Numbered from the stretch's first letter, positions 52,071-64,000 are shown. The stretch is DNA of 64,000 bases from Candidatus Odyssella sp. (GCA_020718185.1 DYSP01000004.1:1-64000), one strand, 5' to 3'. Notes: generated from the letters alone by a model not told the origin. Translations and numbers: made by a program.

Positions 52071-52092
52071 TCCCTCTACACACAAAGAGGAA
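52071..52092. terminator. Weak stem-loop between convergent genes
   Basis: CCCTCT and AGAGG pair around ACACACAA between the metallo-hydrolase and lpd stops. There is no good T-tract, so only weak support. Confidence 0.3.
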
Positions 52093-52101
52093 TGGTGTGA
52101 A

Positions 52102-53514
52102 TCATACATTAATCGGCTTATCAAAAGCCGCAAGAGCTGCTTCTTTTAATGCTTCTGAAAAAGTTGGATGCGCATGGCATGTACGCGCAATATCTTCAGC
52201 ACAAGCATGAAATTCCATAGCTAAAGTAGCTTCTGCGATCATATTACCAGCTTGTTCCCCAATAATGTGAACACCCAAAATCTGATCTGTTACTTTATCA
52301 GTTAGAACTTTAACAAATCCTGTTGTTTCATGAACAGTTTTGGCACGTGAATTTGCCAGAAAAGGAAATTTACCAATACTATATTCAACTTGTGTTTCTT
52401 TAAGCTGTTCTTCTGTTAAACCCACAGTTGCTACTTCTGGGGATGTGAAAATAACGGCTGGAATCGCCTTATAGTTGACATGCCCTGCTTTACCAGCAAG
52501 CAATTCTGCTACAGCCACACCTTCTTCTTCAGCTTTGTGTGCCAGCATCGCCCCTGGAATAACATCCCCAATCGCGTAAACGCCCGGGCAACTGGTTTGA
52601 TATGTGTGGTCAACAGTAATAAATCCGCGCGCATCCGTTTGGACTCCAATCTTATCTAGCCCTAAATCTTTGGTATACGGGCGACGCCCCGTTGCCAATA
52701 AAACAGTGTCACAAACAAGTGTTTCAGCTGTTTTAACACCAGTAGCAGCAGCAAGAGATACTTCCAACATTTTGCTTTTGGTCTCTACTTTTAAAACTTT
52801 TTGTTGTAATTTAAAGTCAATTCCTTGACTCACAAGAGCTTTATGTAATGCCGTTCCAACTTCATGATCCATCATTGGAACAATACGATCAAGAAACTCA
52901 ACGACTGTTACTTTTGCCCCTAAACGTGCCCAAACCGATCCAAGTTCAAGCCCAATATATCCCCCACCAATCACAATTAGATGGGTAGGAATAGCAGCTA
53001 AGGCTAATGCACCTGTTGAAGAAACAATACGGGTTTCATCTACCTCAACACCTGGCAGGGAAGCAGGTTCTGATCCTGTGGCAATAATAACATTCTTTGC
53101 GCGGTAAACTTGATCTTCACCTGTTTGTGTTATCACTTTAATTGAATCAGCTGTTAAAAACTCAGCTGATCCTTGAATAAAAGTGATTCCATTTTTCTTG
53201 AATAAAAATGCAATACCTTTAGTTAAATCGCTCACAACTTTGTCTTTATTCGCAAGCATTTTAGGTAAATCAAGGCTAATTTTTTCAATCTGAATTCCCA
53301 ATGATTCATACTGAGTTTTAGCCTCTGCATACTTATGTGAAGTGTTGAGTAGAGCTTTTGAGGGAATACAACCAATATTTAAACAAGTGCCACCAGGAAG
53401 CGGTTTTTTATCAATCACCACGACTTTTGATCCAAGTTGTGCCGCTTTAATAGCCGCTACATAACCACCAGGACCAGCTCCGATAACAATTAGGTCAAAT
53501 ATTATTTCTGTCAT
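52102..53514 (-). CDS. lpd: Dihydrolipoyl dehydrogenase
   Basis: A 470-residue enzyme from the preferred ATG at 53514 (MTEIIFDLIVIGAGPGGYVA). Motifs: GGTCLNIGCIPSKALL (redox CxxxxC), IGGGYIGLELGSVWARLG (NAD-binding), and HAHPTFSEALKEAAL (catalytic His-Glu). It oxidises the lipoyl arm of 2-oxoacid dehydrogenase complexes. It ends the suc operon. Confidence 0.96.
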   Translation of the reverse strand: MTEIIFDLIVIGAGPGGYVAAIKAAQLGSKVVVIDKKPLPGGTCLNIGCIPSKALLNTSHKYAEAKTQYESLGIQIEKISLDLPKMLANKDKVVSDLTKGIAFLFKKNGITFIQGSAEFLTADSIKVITQTGEDQVYRAKNVIIATGSEPASLPGVEVDETRIVSSTGALALAAIPTHLIVIGGGYIGLELGSVWARLGAKVTVVEFLDRIVPMMDHEVGTALHKALVSQGIDFKLQQKVLKVETKSKMLEVSLAAATGVKTAETLVCDTVLLATGRRPYTKDLGLDKIGVQTDARGFITVDHTYQTSCPGVYAIGDVIPGAMLAHKAEEEGVAVAELLAGKAGHVNYKAIPAVIFTSPEVATVGLTEEQLKETQVEYSIGKFPFLANSRAKTVHETTGFVKVLTDKVTDQILGVHIIGEQAGNMIAEATLAMEFHACAEDIARTCHAHPTFSEALKEAALAAFDKPINV

Positions 53515-53533
53515 TATACTTTTCCTAGATTTT

Positions 53534-54730
53534 TTATATTTCGAATAACATGCGTTCAGGATTTTCAAGATTTTCTTTAATGCGAACCAAGAATGTCACG
53601 GCTTCACGCCCATCAATCAACCGATGATCATAGGATAAGGCAACATACATCATTGGCCTGATTTCAATTTTACCATCGATAACCACCGGGCGATCTTGTA
53701 TTTTATGCATTCCCAAAATCCCACTTTGCGGGGGATTTAAAATTGGCGTAGACATCAAAGATCCAAAAACGCCACCATTGGAAATGGTAAACGTACCACC
53801 AGCCATATCTTCAAGACTTAATTTACCATCTTTTGCTTTGATACCCAATTCACCAATTTTTGCTTCAATTTCCGCAAAAGACATCGTATCAGCATCTCGC
53901 ACAATCGGTACAACTAAACCCTGAGGTGCAGAAACAGCGACCCCAATATCATAATAATTTTTGTAAATAATTTCGTCTCCATCAATTTCTCCATTAACCG
54001 ATGGAATTTCTTTTAACGCTTGAATTGCGGCTTTCACAAAAAAAGACATGAAGCCCAGGCGAACATTGTATTTCTTTTCAAATTTTTCTCTATACATTGC
54101 GCGACATGCATTAATGGCTGACATATCGACTTCATTAAACGTGGTCAAAATTGCCGCTGTATTTTGTGCATATTTCAGACGTTCTGAAATACGCTGACGC
54201 AAGCGCGTCATTCGTACTCGTTCTTCTTGTGTATTGCTTTGAACAGTCAATTTTGGGGTCACATCATTAGCCGAAACAGCTAAATGAGTAAGAACATCGG
54301 CTTTTGTCAATCGACTATCTTTACCTGTACCAGCAATTTCCGCAGGATTAATTTTTGTTTCGGTCACTAACCGACGTACAGCTGGCGATAAACTATCTAT
54401 ATCTGTTACAGGAGAAACAATCGTTGCAATAGAAGCCGGCGTAGATACTGTTTTAGTGGACATATTTTCCTTAGTCGTTGCTTGCCCACCTACTTCTACA
54501 ACACCAAGAATTGAACCAATAGAAACGGTTGTGCCTAAGGCTTGCGTAATGGATTTCAAAACACCTCTGCCGGGTGCTGTTATTTCAAGTGTAACTTTGT
54601 CTGTTTCTAACTCAACAAGGACCTCGTCAGCAACAACAGCATCGCCTGGTTGTTTGGTCCAACGAGCAACAGTTGCCTCATTTACAGATTCGCCAAGAGG
54701 GGGAACTTTAACTTCACGATTTTCTGACAT
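53534..54730 (-). CDS. sucB: Dihydrolipoyl succinyltransferase (2-oxoglutarate dehydrogenase E2)
   Basis: A 398-residue E2. Lipoyl domain ([19 protein letters not shown] with lipoylated Lys), peripheral-subunit-binding domain ([20 protein letters not shown]), and catalytic domain with [18 protein letters not shown]. The His-Asp catalytic pair is present. Placed between sucA and lpd, in a standard operon. Confidence 0.96.
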   Translation of the reverse strand: MSENREVKVPPLGESVNEATVARWTKQPGDAVVADEVLVELETDKVTLEITAPGRGVLKSITQALGTTVSIGSILGVVEVGGQATTKENMSTKTVSTPASIATIVSPVTDIDSLSPAVRRLVTETKINPAEIAGTGKDSRLTKADVLTHLAVSANDVTPKLTVQSNTQEERVRMTRLRQRISERLKYAQNTAAILTTFNEVDMSAINACRAMYREKFEKKYNVRLGFMSFFVKAAIQALKEIPSVNGEIDGDEIIYKNYYDIGVAVSAPQGLVVPIVRDADTMSFAEIEAKIGELGIKAKDGKLSLEDMAGGTFTISNGGVFGSLMSTPILNPPQSGILGMHKIQDRPVVIDGKIEIRPMMYVALSYDHRLIDGREAVTFLVRIKENLENPERMLFEI

Positions 54731-54744
54731 TGCTGGATCTCCAA

Positions 54745-57615
54745 TTAGAACGCTAATATTTTATTTAATTTTTTTTCATCACGAACAAGTGCATCTTGCA
54801 ATAACTGCATTTGCTCAGCTTCATGACGTTTACTATTACCCGTAGCCGGTGATGCAGCAGGGACACGTCCCGCATAATAGAACTGTGTTTGTTTAGAACC
54901 AATACGCCGTAAGATTTGGTCAAATCGGCGGTCTAAAAAGGTCCATGCGCCCATATTCATAGGTTCTTCTTGACACCAGAAAAATTCGCAGTTTGCATAT
55001 GGTTTTAAACAGTCAACAAGTGGTTCTTCTGGAAAGGGATAGTATTGTTCTAAGCGAACTAGGACAATATCTTGCAATTCCAATGCTTCGCGTTCTTGTA
55101 GTAACTCATAATAAATCTTGCCACTGCAAATCACAACACGCTTAGCTGCAGATTGTTTTATGATTTTATCACCAAAAACAGGTGTAAAGGTTGTTCCCGT
55201 TTCCATCTCTGCAAAAGATGAAACTGCCAATTTATGCCGTAACAAAGACTTTGGCGCCATGACAATTAAAGGTTTTCGCGTTTCACCACATAATTGACGA
55301 CGCAAAGCATGAAAATAATTGGCTGGTGTTGTACAATTCACCACTCGCATATTACTTTCGGCACACAGCTGTAAATATCTTTCCAATCGTGCAGATGAAT
55401 GTTCTGGTCCTTGACCTTCAAATCCATGAGGTAACAACATCACCAAACCTGAAAGACGATTCCATTTGCATTCACCAGAAGCAATAAATTGATCAATAAT
55501 GACTTGCGCGCCATTAGAAAAATCACCAAATTGCGCCTCCCATAACACCAACACTTCAGGATCTGCCAAGCTTACGCCATATTCAAACCCAAGAACAGAA
55601 GCTTCAGCAAGCGGACTATCAATAACTTCAAATCGACTTTGATGATCATTAAGATGATTCAAGGGGATATATTTAGTTTCAGTTTCTTGGTCAACCCAAA
55701 CCGAATGTCGATGAGAAAATGTTCCACGGCTAACGTCTTGGCCACTCAAGCGAACCCTTCGCCCCTCAACCAACAAACTGCCAAATGCCAATGCTTCACC
55801 TGTCGCCCAATCAATATCTTGCCCAGAGTCAATCAGTTGTTTTTTTGTATTTATCAACCGCAAAAGTCGCTGATTAACAATAAGATTTTCTGGAATTGTG
55901 GCAAGAACGTTTCCAACTTCTTTTAACACAGCTTGGCTAACTCCTGTTTCAGGAGTCATATCTTGTAGTGGATTTTTATTATTAGGGGGTTGAATATGTT
56001 GCCAAACACCTTGCAGCCAATCAGAAGAAGAAATAATTTTTTTAGTTGTTTCTTCGTTTAGCCCTTCAAGTTCTTGACGCATTTCTCTTTCATAAGTACT
56101 GATGATGTTCTGTACAATTGACGGTTCTATTTTAGCTGATTGGATAAGATAATCTGCATAAATTTTCACAGTAGAAGGATGAGTTGCAATCGCTTTGTAC
56201 ATTAATGGTTGCGTAAAACTGGGTTCATCAATTTCGTTATGGCCATGACGACGATAACAAACAAGATCAATCACCACATCATGCGCAAATTGACGTTGAA
56301 AATCCACTGCTAGCCGAGTTATCCAAACAACAGCTTCTGGATCATCTGCATTCACATGAAAGACGGGGGCTTGAATAGCCTTTGCCATATCAGAACTATA
56401 GGGTGAAGAACGTGAATGAGGCGGGCTTGTAGTAAACCCTACCTGATTATTCGTAATCACATGAACTGTTCCACCGGTACGATACCCTTTAAGAGCTGAA
56501 AGTTCGAGAGTTTCGGCAACTAACCCCTGACCTGCAAAAGCAGCATCTCCATGAATCAATACCGACATAATACGGCGATGATTTTTATCACCGGCGGCTT
56601 CTTGCTCAGCTCGCACTTTTCCTAAAACCACAGGATTCACAGCTTCTAAATGAGAAGGGTTAGGCATTAGGGAAAGTTTAATCTGTTTACCATTAACTTC
56701 GGATACAGATGAAAAGCCAAGATGATATTTAACATCTCCGCTTCCTTGAACAGATTTTGGATCAACATCACCGCCTTGAAATTGCGCAAAAATCTTATGA
56801 AAGGGTTTTTTCAAAACGTTTGCAAGAACACTTAAGCGTCCACGATGCGCCATACCAAAAACAATTTTTTCAACGCCTTGTTTACTGGCTCGTTCAATAA
56901 GGAAATTTAATGATGGAATAAGACTTTCGCCTCCTTCAAGCCCAAATCGCTTAGCACCTGGATATTTCACATGCAAAAATCTCTCAAATGAATCTGCAGC
57001 GACGAGGTTTTTTAAAATCTCAAGCTTATCAACGCCGTCAACGCGCGCAGTGCTAAGCGTATTTTCTACCCGCTCCTGAATCCAGCTTTTTTGATCTGGA
57101 TGCTGGATATGCATGAATTCCACCCCCACATTGCCGCAATAAGTCTCTTTAACTTTTGCCATCACCTGTCGCAACGTCGGATTTTCTAATCCAAGAACCC
57201 CATCAAGGAACAATGGTTTATCTAAATCACTTTCAGTAAAGCCATAACTTTCTAGTTTAAGTTCAGCATGATCCCCGCACTTTTCTAACCTTAATGGATC
57301 TAATGTCGCATTTAAATGACCACGAACTCGGTACGCTCGAACCATTATCAATGCACGAATCGATAAACGAATATCTTCTTGAGAAGGGGTGCTTTGTAAA
57401 CTTCTATCAGCAGCTGTTTTTTTTGTCCAAACAGGTGGTCGATCATCATCTGACACTAGATAATCTCGCTCTTCAGCCGTTAATGAGCCGAAGAATTTTT
57501 GCCAATCTGCCGCCACACTACTATGATCATTTAAATAGTTTTGGTACAAATCAATAACGAATGTGGTGTTTCCCCCATTCAAAAAGCTTTCTTGTAGAAT
57601 TTGTTCTCGGCTCAT
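54745..57615 (-). CDS. sucA: 2-oxoglutarate dehydrogenase E1
   Basis: A 956-residue E1. [40 protein letters not shown] and [20 protein letters not shown] (ThDP-binding and His loops), and [20 protein letters not shown] are visible. It decarboxylates 2-oxoglutarate with ThDP. It follows an unknown secreted protein gene in the operon. Full length, no damage seen. Confidence 0.97.
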   Translation of the reverse strand: MSREQILQESFLNGGNTTFVIDLYQNYLNDHSSVAADWQKFFGSLTAEERDYLVSDDDRPPVWTKKTAADRSLQSTPSQEDIRLSIRALIMVRAYRVRGHLNATLDPLRLEKCGDHAELKLESYGFTESDLDKPLFLDGVLGLENPTLRQVMAKVKETYCGNVGVEFMHIQHPDQKSWIQERVENTLSTARVDGVDKLEILKNLVAADSFERFLHVKYPGAKRFGLEGGESLIPSLNFLIERASKQGVEKIVFGMAHRGRLSVLANVLKKPFHKIFAQFQGGDVDPKSVQGSGDVKYHLGFSSVSEVNGKQIKLSLMPNPSHLEAVNPVVLGKVRAEQEAAGDKNHRRIMSVLIHGDAAFAGQGLVAETLELSALKGYRTGGTVHVITNNQVGFTTSPPHSRSSPYSSDMAKAIQAPVFHVNADDPEAVVWITRLAVDFQRQFAHDVVIDLVCYRRHGHNEIDEPSFTQPLMYKAIATHPSTVKIYADYLIQSAKIEPSIVQNIISTYEREMRQELEGLNEETTKKIISSSDWLQGVWQHIQPPNNKNPLQDMTPETGVSQAVLKEVGNVLATIPENLIVNQRLLRLINTKKQLIDSGQDIDWATGEALAFGSLLVEGRRVRLSGQDVSRGTFSHRHSVWVDQETETKYIPLNHLNDHQSRFEVIDSPLAEASVLGFEYGVSLADPEVLVLWEAQFGDFSNGAQVIIDQFIASGECKWNRLSGLVMLLPHGFEGQGPEHSSARLERYLQLCAESNMRVVNCTTPANYFHALRRQLCGETRKPLIVMAPKSLLRHKLAVSSFAEMETGTTFTPVFGDKIIKQSAAKRVVICSGKIYYELLQEREALELQDIVLVRLEQYYPFPEEPLVDCLKPYANCEFFWCQEEPMNMGAWTFLDRRFDQILRRIGSKQTQFYYAGRVPAASPATGNSKRHEAEQMQLLQDALVRDEKKLNKILAF

Positions 57616-57629
57616 TATTTTATACTCTT

Positions 57630-58127
57630 TTAAACATCGCGTTCATCGATTAATTGTTGGGATGGTTTATCAAGCGGTGGCTTTCGCCCCATATCTGGAA
57701 TACCTTCTCGGGAAATCAGCAAACCCCAAACATTTTTTGTTAAAAGAATTGCTGAATCTTTGGAAATGTAACCTTTATTATAGAGAATTCTAAAGACGTC
57801 CCCTACTTTTACTTCGGATTCAAAGCTTAGCCCACGCTCTTTACGCAACCATAAAATAATGTCACGTGCCCAAAATTTGTAGGTATAGTTAGGTTCTGTT
57901 TTCCCAGACTTAAAATTCTTCCATACTCGCAAAGCATCTTCATGAATATCAGGATAGTGTTTTTTCTGATAAGCTAAAGCAGCCTCAACATCTTTTACCG
58001 TAATTGTTTTATCGGCTAATGGCTGACTTTCTTTTATCAGTGTTGATTCAAAAGTCAGTGGTACCCTTGCTTGAACAGGTATTTTCCCCATCAACATTAG
58101 AATCACAACTACTCTCCACATGATCAT
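57630..58127 (-). CDS. Secreted unknown protein inserted between sucD and sucA
   Basis: A 165-residue protein with a signal peptide-like start (IMWRVVVILMLMGKIPVQA) followed by polar helices (VKDVEAALAYQKKHYPDIHE, KFWARDIILWLRKERGLSFE). No known domain is recognised. Its start shares a base with the sucD stop (TAATG), and sucA starts 15 nt after it, so it is translated as part of the TCA operon. An extracytoplasmic protein inside this operon is unexpected. Confidence 0.6.
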   Translation of the reverse strand: MIMWRVVVILMLMGKIPVQARVPLTFESTLIKESQPLADKTITVKDVEAALAYQKKHYPDIHEDALRVWKNFKSGKTEPNYTYKFWARDIILWLRKERGLSFESEVKVGDVFRILYNKGYISKDSAILLTKNVWGLLISREGIPDMGRKPPLDKPSQQLIDERDV

Positions 58128-59038
58128 TAATGCGCTGCCCTTTTGCCTGAAGAATCACCCTTCATTGCCTTAAGCATTGTTTGCCCTAAAACAGCTGGAG
58201 ATTCAGCCACATTCACACCCACGGCTCGTAAAGCATCCATTTTTTCGACCGCTGAGGCACCTGCACCTGAAATAATAGCACCTGCATGCCCCATCCGTCG
58301 CCCTGTAGGTGCTGTTGCGCCAGCAATAAAAGCAACTACGGGTTTATAACGTCCCTTGGTATATTGATGTTTGATGTATTCAGCCGCGCGCTGTTCATCA
58401 TCACCCCCAATTTCCCCAATAAATAAAATGCCTTCAGTGGCTGAATCTTCCCAAAATAAGTCTAGCACATCTGTAAAGTTCATACCGCGCACAGGATCTC
58501 CCCCAATACCCACACAAGTGGTTTGACCAAGTCCTGTTGCTGTTGTTTGTGCAACAGCCTCATAAGTCAATGTACCAGAGCGTGAGACAATACCAATTTT
58601 CCCAGGTTTATGAATAAACCCCGGCATAATCCCAATTTTACATTCATCTGGTGTGATAATGCCAGGGCAATTAGGTCCAATCAGTCGAATCGAACTGCCA
58701 CGAAGAGCACGCTTAACTTGAATCATATCGTGAACGGGGATTCCTTCCGTGATGCAGACAATCAATTTTACACCTGCATCAGCAGCTTCAAAAATGGCAT
58801 CCGCTGCATAAAGAGCAGGTACGTAAATAACCGAGGCGGTCGCCCCTGTTTTATGAACCGCATCGCCAACGGTATTAAAAACAGGAAGATCTAAATGCGT
58901 TGTACCTCCTTTACCTGGTGTTACGCCTCCCACCAGTTTTGTCCCATAAGCCAAAGCTTGTTCCGAATGAAAAGTGCCGTGTTTACCAGTAAATCCTTGG
59001 CAAATAACTTTTGTTTGATGATTAACGAGAATCGACAT
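58127..59038 (-). CDS. sucD: Succinyl-CoA synthetase alpha subunit
   Basis: A 303-residue alpha subunit: [20 protein letters not shown] (CoA-binding), [20 protein letters not shown] and [20 protein letters not shown] with the phospho-His. It shares its start with the sucC stop. Full length. Confidence 0.97.
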   Translation of the reverse strand: MSILVNHQTKVICQGFTGKHGTFHSEQALAYGTKLVGGVTPGKGGTTHLDLPVFNTVGDAVHKTGATASVIYVPALYAADAIFEAADAGVKLIVCITEGIPVHDMIQVKRALRGSSIRLIGPNCPGIITPDECKIGIMPGFIHKPGKIGIVSRSGTLTYEAVAQTTATGLGQTTCVGIGGDPVRGMNFTDVLDLFWEDSATEGILFIGEIGGDDEQRAAEYIKHQYTKGRYKPVVAFIAGATAPTGRRMGHAGAIISGAGASAVEKMDALRAVGVNVAESPAVLGQTMLKAMKGDSSGKRAAH

Positions 59039-60207
59039 TATGCAGCCTCCTTTACAGCTTTAACAACACTGGCTGCAGCTTTAGATAAATCATCTTCAGC
59101 AATTATTTTCAAGTTAGAATCTTTTAGGATTTTCTTTCCTAACTCGCCATTTGTTCCTTGTAGTCGAACAACCATAGGCACAGAAAGCTGAACTTCTTTA
59201 GCTGCCGCAACAATGCCCTCAGCGATAATATCGCAGCGCATAATGCCCCCAAAAATATTAATCAAAATGGCCTGAACATTTTGATCAGCCAAAATTAGTT
59301 TAAAGGCTGTTGCAACTTTTTCTTTGGTTGCCCCACCACCGACATCTAAAAAGTTTGCTGGTTCTCCACCGTGCAACTTTATGATATCCATAGTGGCCAT
59401 CGCCAACCCGGCGCCATTTACCATACACCCAATACTACCATCAAGCTTGACATAGCTCAATTCATGTTCATGGGCTTGCGTTTCTGTTGGGTCTTCTTCA
59501 TCCGTATCACGTAAAGCTTCAAGCTGTGGATGGCGTATTAAAGCATTGTCATCAAACGTCACCTTTGCATCAAGAGCAATTAGATGACCTTGCTTCGTCA
59601 ATACCAATGGATTTATTTCCACTAAGTCACAATCAAGTTTAATAAATGCTGTATAAAGATTACCTAACATCGTGATCATTTCACGCAGAGCCACACCTTC
59701 AAGACCTAACGCAAAGGCTGCTTTGCGCCCATGAAATTGTTGAAAACCAGAAACGGGATCAATCGAAAATGTCAAAAGCTTTTCTGGCGTTTTTGCCGCC
59801 ACTTCTTCAATATCCATTCCACCTGCTTTTGAAACCATCACAGATACTGATTCTGTCTGACGATTCACAATCATGCTCAAGTAAAATTCTTTATCAATTT
59901 CGCACCCCTGTTCTACATAAACTTTGCGCACCAATTGGCCTTTTAATCCTGTTTGATGAGTAATCAACGTTTTGCCCAAAATCTTATCTGCCGCTGTTTT
60001 GACTTCGTCGAGAGAACGTGCAAGGATTACACCGCCGGCTTTGCCGCGACCTCCTGCATGAATTTGCGCTTTCACAACCCAAATCATCCCCCCTATTTCT
60101 TGGGCAGCTTTAACGGCATCACTAGCTGAAAAAGCAACTTTTCCCTTAGAAACGGGAATATCGTACTCTTTTAGAATTTGTTTGGCTTGATATTCATGAA
60201 TATTCAT
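59038..60207 (-). CDS. sucC: Succinyl-CoA synthetase beta subunit
   Basis: The ATG at 60207 ([20 protein letters not shown]) is the normal start; the frame is open further to 60276 but those residues lie over the mdh end. ATP-grasp motifs [20 protein letters not shown] and [20 protein letters not shown] are visible, with [11 protein letters not shown] near the C-terminal CoA-binding part. Makes ATP or GTP from succinyl-CoA. Confidence 0.96.
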   Translation of the reverse strand: MNIHEYQAKQILKEYDIPVSKGKVAFSASDAVKAAQEIGGMIWVVKAQIHAGGRGKAGGVILARSLDEVKTAADKILGKTLITHQTGLKGQLVRKVYVEQGCEIDKEFYLSMIVNRQTESVSVMVSKAGGMDIEEVAAKTPEKLLTFSIDPVSGFQQFHGRKAAFALGLEGVALREMITMLGNLYTAFIKLDCDLVEINPLVLTKQGHLIALDAKVTFDDNALIRHPQLEALRDTDEEDPTETQAHEHELSYVKLDGSIGCMVNGAGLAMATMDIIKLHGGEPANFLDVGGGATKEKVATAFKLILADQNVQAILINIFGGIMRCDIIAEGIVAAAKEVQLSVPMVVRLQGTNGELGKKILKDSNLKIIAEDDLSKAAASVVKAVKEAA

Positions 60208-60220
60208 TATTATTAACCTT

Positions 60221-61875
<1,655 letters not shown>

Positions 61876-61931
61876 TCAATTCATAAATTTTTACGATAGT
61901 TTTTTTACTTTACTCCTTTCTTTACAAGCCT

Positions 61932-62373
61932 TCAAGATGCTAACAGTAGGGAAAGAGAAAATAATATGGCTGGCGTAAAAGGATATTCTTTTTCTCCATA
62001 ATATTTGCACCAAAATAAAGATGTGACTACGCCAAAAACACCACAAAAAATTAGAAACAACGGAATTTCTTCAACATGAATCCAAGCAAAACAACAAGGA
62101 ATTAATAAACAATGCAAAACAACAAGGAATTAATAAACAATCAGCAAAACCCAGCATTTTTTTATAAACCAGGTAACGCAATATAACAAAGCTGCCACTC
62201 ACCAAAATTGCCATCGTTTGCCAATCAGAGTGCGTCATTCCCCCATAAATTACTGAAAGACATCCAAACAATAACAGCAAATAAAGAGGAACAGCTTTGT
62301 ATCGCCAATCATATATAATAATTACACATCCATTAAGAATGGCACTGCACAATATTCCTTGTAACAAGTCCAT
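61932..62373 (-). pseudogene. A24-type prepilin peptidase disrupted by a 28-bp tandem duplication
   Basis: From ATG at 62373 the frame reads MDLLQGILCSAILNGCVIII, then YDWRYKAVPLYLLLLFGCLS and MLGFADCLLIPCCFA, two Asp motifs of A24 peptidases (the second usually GxGD, here GFAD). It then runs into FINSLLFCLDSC and stops. A 28-bp unit (beginning GCAAAACAACAAGG) is present twice at 62086-62113 and 62114-62141. Removing one copy joins the frame to WIHVEEIPLFLIFCGVFGVV and on to LFSLSLLLAS, a typical last helix. The gene is thus broken. It would be a second peptidase besides cpaA. Confidence 0.8.
62086..62141. repeat. Perfect 28-bp tandem duplication
   Basis: Two adjacent identical copies of a 28-bp unit beginning GCAAAACAACAAGGAATTAA. 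The length is not a multiple of three, so it shifts the peptidase frame. Perfect identity suggests a recent event. Confidence 0.9.
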
Positions 62374-62377
62374 CTGA

Positions 62378-62902
62378 TCAACCAAACTCATCCACCTCAA
62401 TGGTTTCAATTAATAACGAAGAGGAATTTACAGGTAATTTCTCAACTCTTTCTTTCTTAAAACTTAAGCTGGTCACTTGAGGGTAAGACTCACTTACATT
62501 TGTAGATCCCCTTGGAATGGGTATAGGTAAACTTGAACCAAGGCGAATATTTAATTTGGGTAACTCAGGCTGTTCCAAAATACTTCTTTCGACCTCCCTC
62601 TCTACACTCAGTGATAACAAGCCAATACCTGCATTATTTTCTTTTTTTTCTTTACTTAATTCAGGATTGATATCAAAAACGACTGAACACAAAGTGATCG
62701 GCGTAAAAAGTATAGTTGACCCAAAGATTTCGGGTAATCTCTCTCTGTAATAACTAAGATCACGACCAGTTTTACCATAAATTAATACGCTTTCAGGCTG
62801 GTTTAAAAACTCAAGAGTTTGAAGAACCTTATCATACACTCTCAGCACATCTTTAGCCATTGCATTGTCTTTTTTGGCTTTTTTCTGCAACCAACTCATC
62901 AT
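62378..62902 (-). CDS. Unknown protein upstream of the prepilin peptidase
   Basis: A 174-residue polar protein (start SWLQKKAKKDNAMAKDVLRV) with no signal peptide or membrane helix. It overlaps the next gene at its stop and its own start shares a base with the preceding gene. It contains a predicted helical N-terminus, and a Ser/Pro-rich tail (SSLPIPIPRGSTNVSESYPQ). Unrecognised. Its position in a tight three-gene set with a pilin peptidase suggests a secretion/pilus role, not shown by sequence. Confidence 0.5.
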   Translation of the reverse strand: MMSWLQKKAKKDNAMAKDVLRVYDKVLQTLEFLNQPESVLIYGKTGRDLSYYRERLPEIFGSTILFTPITLCSVVFDINPELSKEKKENNAGIGLLSLSVEREVERSILEQPELPKLNIRLGSSLPIPIPRGSTNVSESYPQVTSLSFKKERVEKLPVNSSSLLIETIEVDEFG

Positions 62903-63315
62903 TATAAAATTTTCTCTATATTCAGGCTAAGGATAGCAATAGATGTTTTATTATAAATAACGTGCGCATTTGCAGTTAACATTCGGTGTCCTACACCTTT
63001 TTTAGTCTTTATTTCTTGATTACCTTTTATTCTTTCAATTTTTTCAATAGCTTGTTGAGCAAGAATCTGTAAATCCTCTTTTTGCTCATTAAAAAGATAT
63101 CCATTAAAAAGATATTCATTCAATGAAACATTATTTTCTGCTAGCGGTTCTAATAAGTTTATTGAACTAAGAACAGCTTGTTGTTTTTGGGGAGGATCAA
63201 GATCGACCTCAAAAATACCGTCTCCCGCTTGCCCTTGAGTTATAAGCCTTCCACCAAACAGCAAAAAGAAATAAAACAACCCTAATAGCGTTATATATCT
63301 ACATTTGAAATACAT
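62902..63315 (-). CDS. Unknown membrane-anchored or exported protein
   Basis: A 137-residue protein with an N-terminal hydrophobic helix (YITLLGLFYFFLLFGGRLIT) that may be a signal anchor. The extracytoplasmic part includes the duplicated NEYLFNGYLFNEQ and a charged helix (QEIKTKKGVGHRML). First gene of the cluster that ends with the peptidase. No domain recognised. Confidence 0.5.
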   Translation of the reverse strand: MYFKCRYITLLGLFYFFLLFGGRLITQGQAGDGIFEVDLDPPQKQQAVLSSINLLEPLAENNVSLNEYLFNGYLFNEQKEDLQILAQQAIEKIERIKGNQEIKTKKGVGHRMLTANAHVIYNKTSIAILSLNIEKIL

Positions 63316-63447
63316 TTAACCTCCTTATATTGAAATATAATTTCTATTTACTTCAAAAATAAATTAAATTATAATTAAATTAAATAAAAAAATCATTTTT
63401 TCGATACAATACTTATTAAGAGGTATGTATTTTATGTTTGATGATCG

Positions 63448-63828
63448 ATGCTAATTCATTACCTAAATATTGGGCTAGGCGGCGCACTTGGTGCTGTAAC
63501 GCGTGTTTTACTAGCCAATGCACTTCCTTCAACTATCTTTCGGTATATTCCTTTACAAATTCTCGCTATTAATGTTCTTGGGTGTTTAACAATGGGTCTT
63601 TTAACCGGGTTGATGACATTTTACTGGCAACCTAGCATTAATTTTAGATCTTTTCTCACTACAGGTTTTTTAGGCGGCTTTACAACGTTTTCAGCTTTTG
63701 CTCTTGACTTTGGGCTACTTATTGAGCGTGGGCTCACTTTTTATGCGTTGTTATATGTCATTTTAAGTATTGTCTTAAGCCTTAGTTGCTTTTTTCTTGG
63801 CCTTAAAGCTATTGCAATTTGCTCTTAA
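63448..63828 (+). CDS. crcB: Fluoride channel CrcB (Fluc)
   Basis: A 126-residue, four-helix protein with GGALGAVTRVLLANALPSTI, NVLGCLTMGLLTGLM and FLTTGFLGGFTTFSAFALDF (the Na-binding and fluoride-pathway motif). Fluc dimers export fluoride. Length and motifs are standard. Confidence 0.95.
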   Translation: MLIHYLNIGLGGALGAVTRVLLANALPSTIFRYIPLQILAINVLGCLTMGLLTGLMTFYWQPSINFRSFLTTGFLGGFTTFSAFALDFGLLIERGLTFYALLYVILSIVLSLSCFFLGLKAIAICS

Positions 63829-63851
63829 ATTCTTTACAAACAAGACAATGC

Positions 63852-64000
63852 ATGGGGGAAAAAGCAGTTAAATCTATGTCTCATTGGTCAACAATAAAAA
63901 CTCAATACGATATCTTTTTTGTCGATTTAGTGGGCGTGATTTATGATGGCATTACGGCTTTTCCACAGGCTATTCAAGCATTAAATCAACTAGAGCCTCA
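63852..64000 (+). CDS. HAD-superfamily phosphatase, N-terminal part (cut by window edge)
   Basis: The frame from ATG at 63852 (or 63876) reads MGEKAVKSMSHWSTIKTQYD, then IFFVDLVGVIYDGITAFPQA and IQALNQLEP. DLVGVIYDG is the first HAD motif (DxDGVIYDG) of class IIA sugar phosphatases, but with Leu-Val at positions usually Asp/Trp. It runs off the right edge, so family detail is unclear. Confidence 0.75.
   Translation, partial: MGEKAVKSMSHWSTIKTQYDIFFVDLVGVIYDGITAFPQAIQALNQLEP

Overview
The window is AT-rich bacterial DNA that reads as an alphaproteobacterium. Evidence includes the global cell-cycle regulator CtrA, a PopZ-like DUF2497 protein, an NDUFA12-type complex I accessory protein, the mdh-sucC-sucD-sucA-sucB-lpd gene order and a Tad/Cpa pilus locus. 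Low GC, many small secreted proteins of unknown function, a secreted protein with ubiquitin-interacting motifs and several decaying genes point to a protist-associated lineage such as Holosporales (Paracaedibacter/Odyssella-like). The taxonomic placement is inference.

Layout. 1-4.0 kb: leucine catabolism genes (liuB, liuC, liuD; methylcrotonyl-CoA carboxylase and methylglutaconyl-CoA hydratase) interrupted by a PD-(D/E)XK transposase-family gene. 4-8 kb: small membrane or secreted proteins, fliJ-fliI (FliI has a damaged Walker A motif), ctrA and two non-coding repeat elements. 8-10.3 kb: cvpA and radA. 10.4-14.2 kb: a run of secreted unknowns, one methyltransferase-like, plus a GST. 14.4-16.4 kb: csrA, then flgB, a doubly frameshifted flgC, fliE, and the complex I accessory gene. 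16.5-22.9 kb: the UIM protein, EamA transporter, outer membrane protein, DUF486, lytic transglycosylase and a secreted pseudogene. 22.9-32.6 kb: housekeeping (recR, radC, map, lpxC, popZ-like, tolC, rhodanese, pcm, tRNA-Cys, tRNA-Glu, sodB, rsmE). 32.7-36.6 kb: an orphan prepilin, HU, an esterase and a DUF1207 outer membrane protein. 36.6-48.8 kb: a complete-looking Tad pilus locus in two divergent arms. 48.8-52 kb: a cyclic-nucleotide-domain MscS channel, a frameshifted tag, and a B1-like metallo-beta-lactamase-fold protein. 52-61.9 kb: the TCA-cycle operon and a carboxylesterase. 62-64 kb: a broken prepilin peptidase operon, crcB and the start of a HAD phosphatase.

How the parts fit. Central metabolism, envelope synthesis and DNA repair are largely intact, and the Tad pilus looks functional. 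Flagellar genes remain but carry lesions (FliI Walker A, flgC frameshifts). A second, type IVa/T2SS-like pilin pathway also seems to be decaying: an orphan prepilin without a start codon, and an A24 peptidase broken by a 28-bp duplication. Perfect TTAA-N7-TTAA CtrA-type sites lie in front of flgB, fliI and the Tad divergent region, next to a ctrA gene, but this motif is expected often by chance in DNA this AT-rich.

Many lesions are single-base changes in short homopolymers. Gene decay and base-calling errors must therefore both be kept in mind. The most interesting signals are the secreted UIM protein, the FliI active-site change, the signal-peptide-bearing methyltransferase-like protein, the small secreted protein ending in a polybasic plus SCFSCF tail, and two new repeat-element candidates.
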